Part shown: positions 36,267-45,741 of the stretch, piece by piece
Layout of the letters: each line of letters starts with the position of its first letter
How positions within the stretch are numbered: position 1 is the stretch's first letter
Assembly: GCF_900538055.1 (NCBI RefSeq)
Contig: NZ_UZAC03000001.1
Location: forward strand, 558,001 to 622,000
Length of the DNA: 64,000 bases
Direction: 5' to 3'
Source of the DNA: Pasteuria penetrans
GTDB taxonomy: Bacteria; Bacillota; Bacilli; Thermoactinomycetales; Thermoactinomycetaceae
The notes under the pieces: model-generated
The model's database searches: none
What the model was told of the DNA's origin: nothing
Seen by the model: only the letters and a program-made list of their open reading frames with translations
Made by a program: the position numbers and the translations under genes

Positions 36267-37478
36267 ATGCGGATCGATGACTACGGTCGGGATACCGTGG
36301 CAGATATTGATTTGGATGCTATTGCCCACAATGTTTCACAGGTACGCGATTCTCTACCGATGGCGGGTCAGTTGATGGCTGTTGTCAAGGCGGATGCGTA
36401 TGGTCATGGTGCAATTCCCGTGGCCCGCGTTGCCCTGGCCGCTGGTGCACGGCGTTTGGCGGTAGCGATGGTAGATGAGGCTCGTGAGTTGCGGGGGGCA
36501 GGGGTGTCGGCTCCTATCCATGTGCTTGGGGTGGTCCCATCACGTAGCTTGCCCTATGCAATCCGGGCCCGTTTGGTGTTGACGGTTACGTCCATGTTGC
36601 ATTTACGGGCCATGCGGGAGATTTCTGATGCCGAGAAAAAGTCCCTTGAGGTTCACCTTAAGGTGGATACGGGCGTAGGCCGGTTGGGTCTCGATCCGGA
36701 TGAGGTTTTGGCCGCCGTGAGATTTTGTGAGGGGAGTCGTTGGTTGCGTTTACAGGGTATTATGACGCATTTTGCCACGGCGGATGAGGAGGATCCTGCT
36801 TACCTAAAAGGGCAGGTGGAGTTATTTTCACGTGTGATAGAGGGATTGGAATCTGTTGGGGTTCACGTTCCTTGGGTGTATGCATCGAATACCGCCGGGG
36901 TACTACGGAGGGAGTGGGTTCCGTTCCGGCAGATGGTGCGTTTAGGGATTGGTATGTACGGTATTTGTCCAGCACCCTTTTTGCAGAAGGAGGGATGGGA
37001 GTGGAGGCCAGCCCTCACACTTCGTTCCAAGGTGACCACTGTGCGAAAATTACGTTTGGGTAGTAGTGTAGGGTACGGCCGTGCGTATGTAGCACGTGGT
37101 GATGAATGGGTGGCGACGGTTCCTATTGGATATGCGGATGGAATTCGTCGGGATGTGGGGCAGAACGGTGGGTATGTGCTGATCAAGGGGAGACCGGCAC
37201 CCATTCTAGGAGTGGTTTCCATGGATCAGTTGACGGTAAACGTAGTGGATCTCTTGCCCGTTTCCCCTGGTGAGGAAGTAGTGGTATATGGTCGTCAGGG
37301 TGATGCTGAGATACGGGTGGAGGATGTGGCTCGGCGACTGGGAACGATTTCGTATGAGCTTCTGTGCGCGGTGGGGCGCCGGGTGCCCCGTCAGTATTTG
37401 CAGGCTGGCAAGGTAGTTGCGCGGGCCAATTTCCTTTCATCCCTAGGGGATGGGGATTGCGGGGATCCCTGTTTTTGA
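36267..37478 (+). CDS. alr: Alanine racemase
   Basis: PLP enzyme interconverting L- and D-alanine for peptidoglycan (and germination control in spore formers). 403 aa from ATG 36267, which has AGGGG 6 nt upstream and begins RIDDYGRDTVADIDLDAIAH; the frame is open to 36111 without a good site. Lys41 in AVVKADAYGHG forms the Schiff base; Tyr270 in SSVGYGRAY is the second catalytic base. The barrel motif IMTHFATADEED and the C-terminal beta domain (GVVSMDQLTVNVVD, GEEVVVYG) are complete. It is followed by the ndoAI/ndoA pair as in B. subtilis. Confidence 0.96.
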   Translation: MRIDDYGRDTVADIDLDAIAHNVSQVRDSLPMAGQLMAVVKADAYGHGAIPVARVALAAGARRLAVAMVDEARELRGAGVSAPIHVLGVVPSRSLPYAIRARLVLTVTSMLHLRAMREISDAEKKSLEVHLKVDTGVGRLGLDPDEVLAAVRFCEGSRWLRLQGIMTHFATADEEDPAYLKGQVELFSRVIEGLESVGVHVPWVYASNTAGVLRREWVPFRQMVRLGIGMYGICPAPFLQKEGWEWRPALTLRSKVTTVRKLRLGSSVGYGRAYVARGDEWVATVPIGYADGIRRDVGQNGGYVLIKGRPAPILGVVSMDQLTVNVVDLLPVSPGEEVVVYGRQGDAEIRVEDVARRLGTISYELLCAVGRRVPRQYLQAGKVVARANFLSSLGDGDCGDPCF

Positions 37479-37766
37479 TGAATTTGTTATTCTTATAGAT
37501 CAAGTACCACGTTTTGACCTGTATTCGCATAGTCATGGGGTAGGTTCATTTCTGCAAGCGAATGGAACGGGGCTTGTGTGTGTTGGGCGGGTTACTTAGG
37601 GGGTAGGAAAAGGGGTTCAGACCTGGAAGTGGTAGGGGGAAAACAGCACGCATAGGTGAGGTGGGTTTGGTTTGGTTTTTGGATCCTCGATATGTGGTGG
37701 GTAGTGATGTATGTTTTTGCAGATATTTCTCCACAATGGTAATATTGAGGATGGGGATGGCCATCG

Positions 37767-38066
37767 ATGATGCTTGAGCTGGGGGTGCGTTCGTTGTCCG
37801 GCACAGAAAAGATTGTGATTAGCTTGCCCAGGAACCTTTTGCAAGAGGTGGATTGTATGGTTCAGAATAATAAATCGAACAGGAATGATTTCATACGGCG
37901 GGCTACTAGAATGTATCTGCAAGATTGCAAGAAACGTTGTATACGTGAAATGATGCAGAGAGGTTATATGGAGATGGCGAGAATCAATTTGAGCATTTCT
38001 GCTGAGGCCTTTTTAGCCGAAGAAGAGGCGGAAGGTACGTTGGATCGACTGGTTAGTGGGGTGTAG
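37767..38066 (+). CDS. ndoAI: Antitoxin EndoAI (ribbon-helix-helix)
   Basis: Neutralises the EndoA RNase. 99 aa; the N-terminal half [20 protein letters not shown] plus [15 protein letters not shown] forms an RHH DNA-binding fold, and the C-terminal part [20 protein letters not shown]-like ([25 protein letters not shown]) is nearly the same as B. subtilis YdcD, where it wraps the toxin. Start is ATG 37767, although TTG at about 37794 would give a length closer to B. subtilis. The stop is 5 bp before the toxin start. Confidence 0.92.
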   Translation: MMLELGVRSLSGTEKIVISLPRNLLQEVDCMVQNNKSNRNDFIRRATRMYLQDCKKRCIREMMQRGYMEMARINLSISAEAFLAEEEAEGTLDRLVSGV

Positions 38067-38071
38067 AGGTC

Positions 38072-38422
38072 TTGATTGTGAAGCGTGGCGATGTATATTT
38101 TGCAGATCTATCCCCGGTGGTAGGATCCGAGCAAGGTGGCGTGCGGCCCGTGTTGGTGATTCAAAATGATATCGGGAACCGCTTTAGTCCCACCGTCGTC
38201 GTCGCTGCTATTACGGCACAGATCCAGAAAGCCAAGTTACCAACCCATGTGGAGATTAAGGTGGAGTCTTGTGGTTTGGACCGTGATTCCGTCATCTTGC
38301 TGGAACAAATCCGAACGATTGATAAGCAGCGGTTGACGGATAAAATTACCCATCTTGATGATGAAATGATGGGTAGAGTAAGCGAATCACTACAAATAAG
38401 CCTGGGTTTAATTGATTTTTAA
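38072..38422 (+). CDS. ndoA: mRNA interferase EndoA (MazF family)
   Basis: Sequence-specific endoribonuclease (UACAU in B. subtilis). 116 aa, the same length as YdcE and almost identical in the core: [40 protein letters not shown], the [17 protein letters not shown] segment ([17 protein letters not shown]) and ITHLDDEMM. The start is TTG 38072 (TTGATTGTGAAG), as in B. subtilis. Active-site Arg and Thr/Ser positions (R25, T48 equivalents) are retained. The pair is intact despite the degraded genome. Confidence 0.96.
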   Translation: MIVKRGDVYFADLSPVVGSEQGGVRPVLVIQNDIGNRFSPTVVVAAITAQIQKAKLPTHVEIKVESCGLDRDSVILLEQIRTIDKQRLTDKITHLDDEMMGRVSESLQISLGLIDF

Positions 38423-38458
38423 TGGAGAGGGTTTGCTACTCATGTTCCTAAGGCGTGG

Positions 38459-38492
38459 CCCCTATAATGGTAGGGGAAGGTTAGTTTTTTAT
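38459..38492 (+). terminator. Weak terminator after ndoA
   Basis: CCCCTA / TAGGGG stem with a TAATGG loop, 37 bp after the stop, with TTTTTTA 8 nt further on. Confidence 0.35.
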
Positions 38493-38836
38493 TTTGTGGT
38501 GTGAACAGGGGATTGTGCCTTGATGGGAATAGGGTTGCACTCCCAGAACGTGTCTTTCTGTATGGATGAAGAATTGAGGTGAATTTCTTACCACGAGGTT
38601 TGAGGTATTATCTTTTATACATAATGTGTTTTTTCTTATTTTGTTTGATTCGGGTTTATTCTTGCGTGGGTTCGAAGGTCTTTTTTCCCTATTTTAACTG
38701 AATATTTTGTCTAAAATAGATGGGGATAGTAGGATCCTCGGGGTTCATTGGAATATAATCCGAATTTTTTATTTAGGGTATTCTTAATAATAACCAAAGG
38801 GCCTCCCAGGGGGCTCTCCTTTTGTAGGGAACGTTG

Positions 38837-38984
38837 GGCAGCATCCGAACGGGTGTGTGCATTTTCCGGGGGAATTTTTAGTCCTACCCTTTCGACCCAT
38901 TCGGGTGTCTTTTTCCTGCATTTTTTAAGTATAATTATTTTATTAATTTTTATATATAGAAAATTCGTTTCTGTCCCCCCGTCC
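38837..38984 (+). repeat. Dispersed repeat A, full-length copy
   Basis: GGCAGCATCCGAACGGGTGT, GTGCATTTTCCGGGGG, then an AT-rich centre and AAATTCGTTTCTGTCCCCCC at the end. It faces an inverted partial copy at 39155-39229, with an IS end (repeat B) lodged between, giving a composite with about 70-bp inverted ends. Confidence 0.88.
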
Positions 38985-38986
38985 AG

Positions 38987-39107
38987 TACCGTGCAATTCC
39001 TGTGGGGAATGCTCCGTCTATGAATCTAGTCTCACCCTTTGGTAAAGCAATTGATAACATAATAACATTTTATTATGACACCATTCCTGTTTTGTATCTT
39101 CGGGGGC
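38987..39107 (+). repeat. Solo terminal repeat of the 2.99-kb insertion sequence (repeat B)
   Basis: TACCGTGCAATTCCTGTGGG through ATTATGACACCATTCCTGTT matches the left inverted repeat of IS copies A and B with about 10% differences, without the transposase. The outermost GGG is missing. Either a MITE-like derivative or the residue of a deletion. Confidence 0.85.
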
Positions 39108-39154
39108 AGCATTCCGTTGGGGGTGTGAACTTCTGAACAGGGGTTTGGGGGAGA

Positions 39155-39229
39155 ATCCCCCCATTCGGGGTCAAAAAGGTAGGACCAAAAATCCCCCCGG
39201 AAAATGCACACACCCGTTCGAATGCTGCC
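39155..39229 (-). repeat. Dispersed repeat A, inverted partial copy
   Basis: Minus strand: GGCAGCATTCGAACGGGTGT, GTGCATTTTCCGGGGGGATT, TTTGGTCCTACC. Pairs with 38837-38984 as an inverted repeat. Confidence 0.85.
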
Positions 39230-39889
39230 ATGTGATTCTTCTGGTTCAGAGGGTTGCTTTTTCTGTGAACTGCTGTATAGTTTAGTATATCGTCCATTTC
39301 TTTTTCTCCCTTCCATTCAGAAATATACCTGATTTTAGTGGGTTTAGTATGCGTCCGGTAGGGGATTAGGAGCTTTGTTTATGATAACTTCTAGATTACT
39401 CCAATACTAAACCGAGGTACCTTCGCTTATGATACCCTGTAGGTTTATATTTTGTAAGAAGGAGGGTATGGTGGGTACCTGCATCTACCACTATGAAAAA
39501 TAAATAAGGATTAATCGTGGTTTTCATTGAGGTAAATAAGGTAGAGAATGGCTCCAATATCGATACAGGAATGAGACTGTATTCGGGAAAGATTGAGGGA
39601 TATTTCGTGTGAAGATATGGCTCCGTCATTGAAGAGGGTAGCAGCATGATACGCTATCCTTCGATTTTCCGACCTACACATTCAAGCCTAAGTAGGTTTG
39701 TGATATGATCCGAAATGGGATATGTGAGTTTTATTCTGCTTATCAGTCAGGAATCTGAAAAATAGATGGACAGATAAAGGGAATGGGAATTTGTTGGAGA
39801 AGGGATATGGGTTCGTGTGAGATAACGGGGCTGCTTTATTTTATAACTAAGTAAGGAAGTGGGAAATGTTTCTGTAAAAATGCATTGCA
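39230..39889. other. Non-coding region
   Basis: 660 bp without a supported gene. An 83-codon minus-strand frame at 39396-39647 has no ribosome site or motif. Confidence 0.45.
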
Positions 39890-40801
39890 ATGGGTGAAAG
39901 GATAGGGTACGTGGATAAGTTCAATGAAAACTTAAAATACCCTCCCCACAGGGTTTGGTCTTCTGTTTTTGTTTTTGTGTTTTTAGGGATATTTTTTCAT
40001 ATGATGATGCTTGTGCATGCTTGGTCAGTAATTTGGGGGAAGAGTGACTTTGTTTATCTTTTGATATATACCCTGGGGTTCTCTATTTTATTTTTATTTT
40101 CTCTTTTGCAAGCAGGAGGATCTTCTCGCACTCTTTGGGAAGAAAAAGGTCGTTGGTATTACATACGCAACCAACTTTTTATGGTAGGTTCTTACAGAAA
40201 AAAATGCTTTTTTATATATAAAAATAGGGGCTTTTCTAGTTTTAGGTGGTATTTTATATGGAATTTAGGTCCTGCGTGGTTTTTGACGTCGTTATTGCTT
40301 TACTATTATTTAGAGCCAGTATGGGAATCAAATTGGTTGCTGACCGCGGGAATTCTTGGGTGGTGCATATTCCTGAAGTTGCAAGTGATGCAGGAGCGTA
40401 AATGGTGTTCGGGAGCAGGTCGTGTGGATGATAATTTTATAAACATAAGAATATTTCATTTTTTAATATTATATCTAGTTCCTATTCATCTTTTTAGTAT
40501 TTTTGGTAGTTATTTACCACCTTACTTCCAAGCATCTATCCTCATTTTGTTGATATCTCAATGTTCTAATTCTATTTTCCCCGCGTGGTTGCATATTTAT
40601 TTGGGGCAACGCACTACTCCAGATCTAAATTTTAGATTTTGGACATTGCTTGATTTTTATGGTGATTTTGGAAATAATACCTCTAACTGGCCTGGTTCAC
40701 CAAGGAAAAATAATATTATAGATATATTGTGTTTCTTCGGATTCTTGTGCTTTATATTCGGTTTATTCCTGTGGTTTATTTTGTTTAATTATTTTATATA
40801 A
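39890..40801 (+). CDS. Orphan multi-pass membrane protein, AT-rich
   Basis: 303 aa with about seven hydrophobic segments (roughly 24-48, 56-77, 127-147, 153-170, 192-210, 215-235 and 280-302) and many aromatic residues. The N-terminus is cytoplasmic-looking (GERIGYVDKFNENLKYPPHR). It is noticeably richer in A+T and in Phe/Ile/Tyr codons than the housekeeping genes. No family motif is recognised. The start is uncertain because no clear ribosome site precedes ATG 39890. It stands alone between repeat clusters, which suggests acquisition or a fast-evolving gene. A copy of repeat F lies 54 bp after its stop. Confidence 0.65.
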   Translation: MGERIGYVDKFNENLKYPPHRVWSSVFVFVFLGIFFHMMMLVHAWSVIWGKSDFVYLLIYTLGFSILFLFSLLQAGGSSRTLWEEKGRWYYIRNQLFMVGSYRKKCFFIYKNRGFSSFRWYFIWNLGPAWFLTSLLLYYYLEPVWESNWLLTAGILGWCIFLKLQVMQERKWCSGAGRVDDNFINIRIFHFLILYLVPIHLFSIFGSYLPPYFQASILILLISQCSNSIFPAWLHIYLGQRTTPDLNFRFWTLLDFYGDFGNNTSNWPGSPRKNNIIDILCFFGFLCFIFGLFLWFILFNYFI

Positions 40802-40854
40802 TATACATTATTTTTATAAAAATATAACATCACGCTGTGTGGTCGGGAATTCTG

Positions 40855-40914
40855 GGTGATATCCCTTTTTCGGTTGTAATCTCCCCCTGGTTGTTTTTCT
40901 TGGGTTCCCCATCC
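40855..40914 (-). repeat. Dispersed repeat F, copy 2
   Basis: Inverted near-identical copy of 19033-19092 (GGTGATATCCCTTTTTCGG, TTGTAATCTCCCCCTGGTTG). Confidence 0.8.
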
Positions 40915-41571
40915 TCCGGAAAGGGTCTCCGGATTTCAATGGGTAAGGGGCGGAAAGGGCCTAATTTTTGAATATTTTTTATGTAATTTTTTTATTTGAT
41001 ACGTATATATCATATGGCCTAACGTTTGCCTTATCCATTTGTGAAATACATTCTGTATTTCATTTTTAACTATATTTATTCTAAATAGGATGTGATATTC
41101 CAAGCAAATCCTCTACAAAAACATGGTACTAATTACACTTATTTTACAAATATATTAATAAAATAATTTTTATGTATGATATAAACATACGCCGAGCTGA
41201 GCTATGGGAGGGCTGATCGTCTTCAGGTCGTAAAAACTTAGGAGATAATGGGGGGGATAAAGGGGGCCAGCTCATCGGATTGGTTCTAGAAAGATCAAAA
41301 CTATGTGGGGTGGGGAGAGTCGTAGGACGCGAGAGGATTCAGTTCTGTAAGGGGCCCGGTTAAAATACTAGATTTACCTCGATGGGGAGTTTATGAAAAA
41401 ATTTATTTAGTAAAAATATTTTTATTGTTGTTACATCACAGGTAATCCCATATGTTTATGGATTTCAAATTGTAATAACTATGTAAAGTTTACATTTATT
41501 TTATAAATAATAGAATTAAGAAGAAAAGGAAATTAATCTAGGACTACCTGTGGTGGCATTCGTTCATTATT
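40915..41571. other. AT-rich non-coding region
   Basis: No open frame of note, no recognised repeat. Very high A+T at 40980-41180 and 41390-41540. Confidence 0.45.
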
Positions 41572-42430
41572 TTATGAAACCTTACGCTTCTTCCTACCTC
41601 GTTTACAAAGATGACGATTGCATCGTACAAGCAAGAGGTTTACATAATTTTGATGGTTCTTGATGCCATAGATTTGGCGTGATATGGGCTTGATTGCACA
41701 ATTTTTCCCTTCTACAAAACCGTTGTCGATTTTATGAAGGTGATAGTTAGATATACTCCTCACTTTCATTCCAAGACAGGCTTTTTGCTGCGTTCTGAAT
41801 CTCCTTGTATTTTGGATCTCAGTCCCTCCTCTATGAATTCATGGAGGGCATCACGAGACGTTTGAACATCGGGGAAAGGGTTGATTGTACTATCTCCCAA
41901 TTTTTTCCACATACTCGTAAGTCTTCCCAAGGTGGGACCAGTGAGCTATGCTCTTCAAAATTCCCTCGAGAAAAGCTCTTTTTTGTTCATCCAACCCTTC
42001 TCTGTACCGAACAACGGATAAGGAGGATCTCACTGATTTCTTTATTTTTGATAGATGGTGCTTATCCCATAAAAGTTTTGTGTTAATTAGGATGAGATCA
42101 TTGTATAAATTCCAAAGCTTTCTTCTATGTAATTCCCAAGAATCCCCTTCTTTGTACGAGGATCGCACAACGATAATCTTACGATACTGTTCCATCAGTT
42201 CCTCGCTGTGTCCCAGTATTTGTAAAAGTACTAGCTTATTCTCGTAGGTAAGACGTTCTTTATAATCGTCCTCCACCACATCTCTGAATAGCCGGTCTAT
42301 AGCCGCTGTGAATTTCCTGTTACCTAAGGCTTGTTGTAAGGGGGGATGGAGGGCGTAATCCCTTATATTTTGAATGATAGGGGGGCATGGTACATTAGGA
42401 TCAATCCCCTTATCTTTATTTGGTTATCAT
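41572..42430 (-). pseudogene. Decayed ISL3-family transposase
   Basis: Two minus-strand pieces in different frames. The 3' piece (41572-41769) has NGFVEGKNCAIKPISRQIYG and KNHQNYVNLLLVRC, the ISL3 C-terminal block with the catalytic Glu (N-G-F-x-E-G). The upstream piece (41890-42279) has YKERLTYENKLVLLQILGHS, and the DNA up to about 42430 adds RDYALHPPLQQAL. A frameshift or deletion at about 41770-41890 separates them, and the N-terminal zinc-finger half is absent. No function is expected. Confidence 0.7.
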
Positions 42431-42936
42431 GAGTGTCCCTTCTACAGAAATATCTAGCATATTCATAATAGGGTATTCCCATACAAATTTCAACGTTGTG
42501 CCTATACACTATTCATTTTTAACGAAAAGTACAATAAAAACTCCAGGTCCATATTCTGAATGGAACATATTCAATTTTAAATTCATTTATACTGAGCGAA
42601 ACATTGCAGTATGGGTATGTTGATTCAATTCTTTCTGTTGTCTTTTTTATTATGAATCATAAAAAAATAGGACCATCCTAGGTCTTCCTGGTTCCATAAC
42701 CATTAAAGTACGGAGACCCCTTATCGGATATCCACTCTCTTCTGTCCCCGTTATCACCAAAAACAGCAAGAAAGAACGGACCAGAAGACAGCATGAACTA
42801 TAGGGATTGGGAAGAAAGCAGAAATAGTATGGGATCATGTATATTTCGCGATTTAGATCGAAAATTCTGTAAAGTAGGAATCGCCTTTTTTCCCAATCCC
42901 TATAGGATTCATAATAAAAATGGATGAGAGGAGGCC
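42431..42936. other. Non-coding region
   Basis: Short AT-rich frames only. No supported gene; ends at a repeat A copy. Confidence 0.4.
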
Positions 42937-43079
42937 GGAGGACAGGAACGAATTTTCTATCTATATAAATTAATAAAATAATTATGATTTAAAAAATGCA
43001 GGAAAAGGTCACCCGAGGGGATCAGAAAGATGGGACCAAAAATCCCACGGAAAATACACACACCCGTTCGGATGCTGCT
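42937..43079 (-). repeat. Dispersed repeat A, full-length copy
   Basis: Minus strand: GCAGCATCCGAACGGGTGTG, TGTATTTTCCGTGGG, centre TTTTTCCTGCATTTTTTAAA, end AAAATTCGTTCCTGTCC. Same end points as 38837-38984. Confidence 0.85.
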
Positions 43080-43207
43080 CCTCTATGAGGAATGGTCGTA
43101 CAGCGGGGGATTTTCCCTCACAAGGGGTGGAAGGGAGCCTTTCGATTGTCGGGGAGTGATTTCGATGGGGTCCATAATCCCCCTATTTTTTTCATGTGCT
43201 TTCCCCT

Positions 43208-44284
43208 CTAGGGTTTGTCAAGAGAGAGAACGTTTTCTGCGGCTCGTGTGAGTCGATCATGCACAGTGGCGAAGTCTGGTTTGTCCGGGGGGGCTTGTAC
43301 TAGGATCCGGGTTACTGGGTAGGTATCACAATGGCGGAGCGTTGCATAGAGAACCCGTCCCGCTCGTATGGGATCCCCAGGGTAGGCAAGGTAAACATGG
43401 TCATGGATCCTGATAGGCATAGGCAGTAGCTTGGCATGGGTGAGGAATGCTATACGTTTACCATTATTTTCTTCTATTTTTGCATATTTGCACATATAGG
43501 AATGGACCGATTTCTCGGAACCCTTCAGAAGGTGTAGGGGGGTACGAGGGGCATAATGTCGGTATTTTAAACCCGGTGAGCGGATAATCCTATCCTGCGG
43601 ATTTTTGGGGGTGTTCACTACGATGTCGGGAATGATTTTTCGTAGATCATCGATTGGGAAGGAGCCAAGACGTAGGACGCGAGGGGGAACTTCACTCCCG
43701 TCTATCACGGTGGATTCCAAACCCCAATGGGTAGATCCGGCTTCTAGAATGCCCTCAATCTTTTCTTGCATATCGGTTAGAACATGATCGGGATGGGTGG
43801 GGCTAGGTCGGCCTGATAGATTGGCGCTGGGAGCGGCCACAGGGCTGGGAATCTTCTGTAGGAGTGCTTGGGCGATAGGATGATGGGGTACGCGGACGGC
43901 AATGGTAGGGAGGGAGGCGGTTGCTAAGGGGGATACGTTGGGTATCGTACCCTTCAATACCCAGGTGATAGGTCCTGGCATGGTAGTCTCCAGGAGGTCT
44001 TGTAATCGATAGGGGAGTTCAGGAAGGGAGTCGAGGATACGTTGTACACTGGCAAAATGGAGAATCAGGGGATTGTCATGGGGTCTATTTTTAGCAGCAA
44101 AAACGCGTTGAAGGGCACGGGTGTGGGTGGCTAGTGCCCCTAAACCGTAGACGGTTTCCGTGGGAAAGGCTACGATTCCCCCTTCCTGTAGATATTGAGC
44201 GGCCATTTGAACAGCGTTGTCCTTGGCATAGTCTGCAACAGTGGAATGACTACGGGAGGGTGTCCAACGGGGAGTGGGGGTCAA
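43208..44284 (-). CDS. ywlC: Threonylcarbamoyl-AMP synthase (Sua5/YwlC)
   Basis: Makes L-threonylcarbamoyladenylate for t6A37 of tRNAs that read ANN codons. 358 aa, the two-domain Sua5 form: YrdC domain with GGIVAFPTETVYGLGALA, FAAKNRPHDNPLILH, TIAVRVPHHPIAQ and SPVAAPSANLSGRPSPT, linker with RSPGLKYRHYAPRTPLHL, then the C-terminal Sua5 domain to the end. In B. subtilis ywlC lies downstream of prfA-prmC on the same strand. Here it is upstream and divergent from prfA, so the cluster was rearranged. GGAGG precedes the ATG (minus strand). Intact. Confidence 0.94.
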   Translation of the reverse strand: MTPTPRWTPSRSHSTVADYAKDNAVQMAAQYLQEGGIVAFPTETVYGLGALATHTRALQRVFAAKNRPHDNPLILHFASVQRILDSLPELPYRLQDLLETTMPGPITWVLKGTIPNVSPLATASLPTIAVRVPHHPIAQALLQKIPSPVAAPSANLSGRPSPTHPDHVLTDMQEKIEGILEAGSTHWGLESTVIDGSEVPPRVLRLGSFPIDDLRKIIPDIVVNTPKNPQDRIIRSPGLKYRHYAPRTPLHLLKGSEKSVHSYMCKYAKIEENNGKRIAFLTHAKLLPMPIRIHDHVYLAYPGDPIRAGRVLYATLRHCDTYPVTRILVQAPPDKPDFATVHDRLTRAAENVLSLDKP

Positions 44285-44528
44285 AGGGGTTCGCCTCCTT
44301 TCCGTGTTTTAGGGGTAAGATAGGGTCTCATTTGGTCTGCGTGGGTGCGAATGGAATCATCCTTGGGAATGATGAGGTGGACATGTTGCGTTCAGGATCG
44401 CAATCTGTTTTTCCTTTCCTTTCTCCCCCCTGCCTGGTGGGGGAGTCTTTTCGGTTCTATGACAACCGTGGTACGATGATGGCTAGGGAAAAAGATCGCC
44501 ATGCTTAAGGAAAGGATGCAGGGAGCCC

Positions 44529-45629
44529 ATGGAAAAGAGACTTGCGTCTTTGCAGGAAAGGTACCAAACCCTGGAAAAAAAATTGTGTGATCCAGACGTA
44601 CTGCGTGATCAGCAGTTGCTGAAGGCGTATGCAAAGGAACGGGCCGAGCTGGAACCCATTTGTCAGATCTATACAGAACAACTGAACCTTCAGCAGCAAA
44701 TGCAGGAGGCGGAGGTATGGTTGAGGGAGACTGATGATCACACAACACGTACCTGGTTGGAGGGGGAGTTGCGAACGTTAGAGGGTAAACTTCAGGAGGT
44801 TCAAAAACGGTTGCGTACCCTGTTACTGCCTAAGGATCCGCATGCCGATAAAAATATCATTCTGGAGATCCGGGGGGCCGCGGGTGGGGAGGAGGCAGCT
44901 CTTTTTGCCAGTACATTGTATCGCATGTATATGCGATACGCGGAGGAAAAGGGTTGGAAGGCGGAACTATTGGAAAAAAACTTCACCGAACTGGGCGGAT
45001 TCAAGGACGTTCTCGTATCCATTCAGGGTAGGGGGGCTTACCAACACCTCAAGCACGAGAGCGGTGCTCATCGTGTTCAGAGGGTGCCCACCACGGAATC
45101 CGGCGGTCGGATTCATACCTCAACAGCTACCGTCATGGTACTACCCGAGGCGGAAGAGATCGAGGTTGTCATTGATGAAAAGGATTTGCGTATCGATACC
45201 TTCTGTTCCAGTGGTCCGGGTGGGCAGAGTGTCAATACCACCAAATCAGCCGTGCGGGTTACCCATATTCCTACGGGATTAGTGGTATCTTGCCAGGATG
45301 GGAAATCACAAAACATGAACAAGGCCCAGGCCCTTCGGGTATTACGGGCACGTTTGCTAGATCGGAAACACCAAGAGGAGGAAGTTAGGCGTTCCCATGA
45401 GCGACGGTCGATTGTGGGAACAGGAGACAGGAGTGAACGCATCCGCACCTACAACTATCCGCAGGGGCGCGTCACTGATCACCGTATTCATCTTACCTCC
45501 CATCGCCTGGATGCCGTTCTGGATGGTAATTTGGACGAATTCATTCAGGCTTTACTTTTGTTTGAACAGGAAAAATTGCTTTTGTTTCAGGAAAAGGGGG
45601 ATGCAAATGGAGGGGGGAGGGAATCATGA
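44529..45629 (+). CDS. prfA: Peptide chain release factor 1
   Basis: Releases peptides at UAA and UAG. 366 aa: helical domain 1 (1-105), then RGAAGGEEAALFA and HRVQRVPTTESGGRIHTSTATV containing the P-x-T codon-recognition tripeptide at 187-189, and the catalytic GGQ at 231-233 in CSSGPGGQSVNTTKSAVR. The C-terminal ERSIVGTGDRSERIRTYNYP-type block (RRSIVGTGDRSERIRTYN) and GRVTDHRI are complete. ATG 44529 has GGGAG close upstream. It is followed after about 110 bp by prmC, which methylates this GGQ Gln. Confidence 0.97.
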   Translation: MEKRLASLQERYQTLEKKLCDPDVLRDQQLLKAYAKERAELEPICQIYTEQLNLQQQMQEAEVWLRETDDHTTRTWLEGELRTLEGKLQEVQKRLRTLLLPKDPHADKNIILEIRGAAGGEEAALFASTLYRMYMRYAEEKGWKAELLEKNFTELGGFKDVLVSIQGRGAYQHLKHESGAHRVQRVPTTESGGRIHTSTATVMVLPEAEEIEVVIDEKDLRIDTFCSSGPGGQSVNTTKSAVRVTHIPTGLVVSCQDGKSQNMNKAQALRVLRARLLDRKHQEEEVRRSHERRSIVGTGDRSERIRTYNYPQGRVTDHRIHLTSHRLDAVLDGNLDEFIQALLLFEQEKLLLFQEKGDANGGGRES

Positions 45630-45741
45630 ACCCACGATGCTGCCATTTCACGTTTATTTTCGGGGTAGTCAAGGAATTGCCTTGGAGCCCCCACCTGCTC
45701 CATCGTAGTGGATCGTTACGTGGATTGTGGATTGTGGTTTC

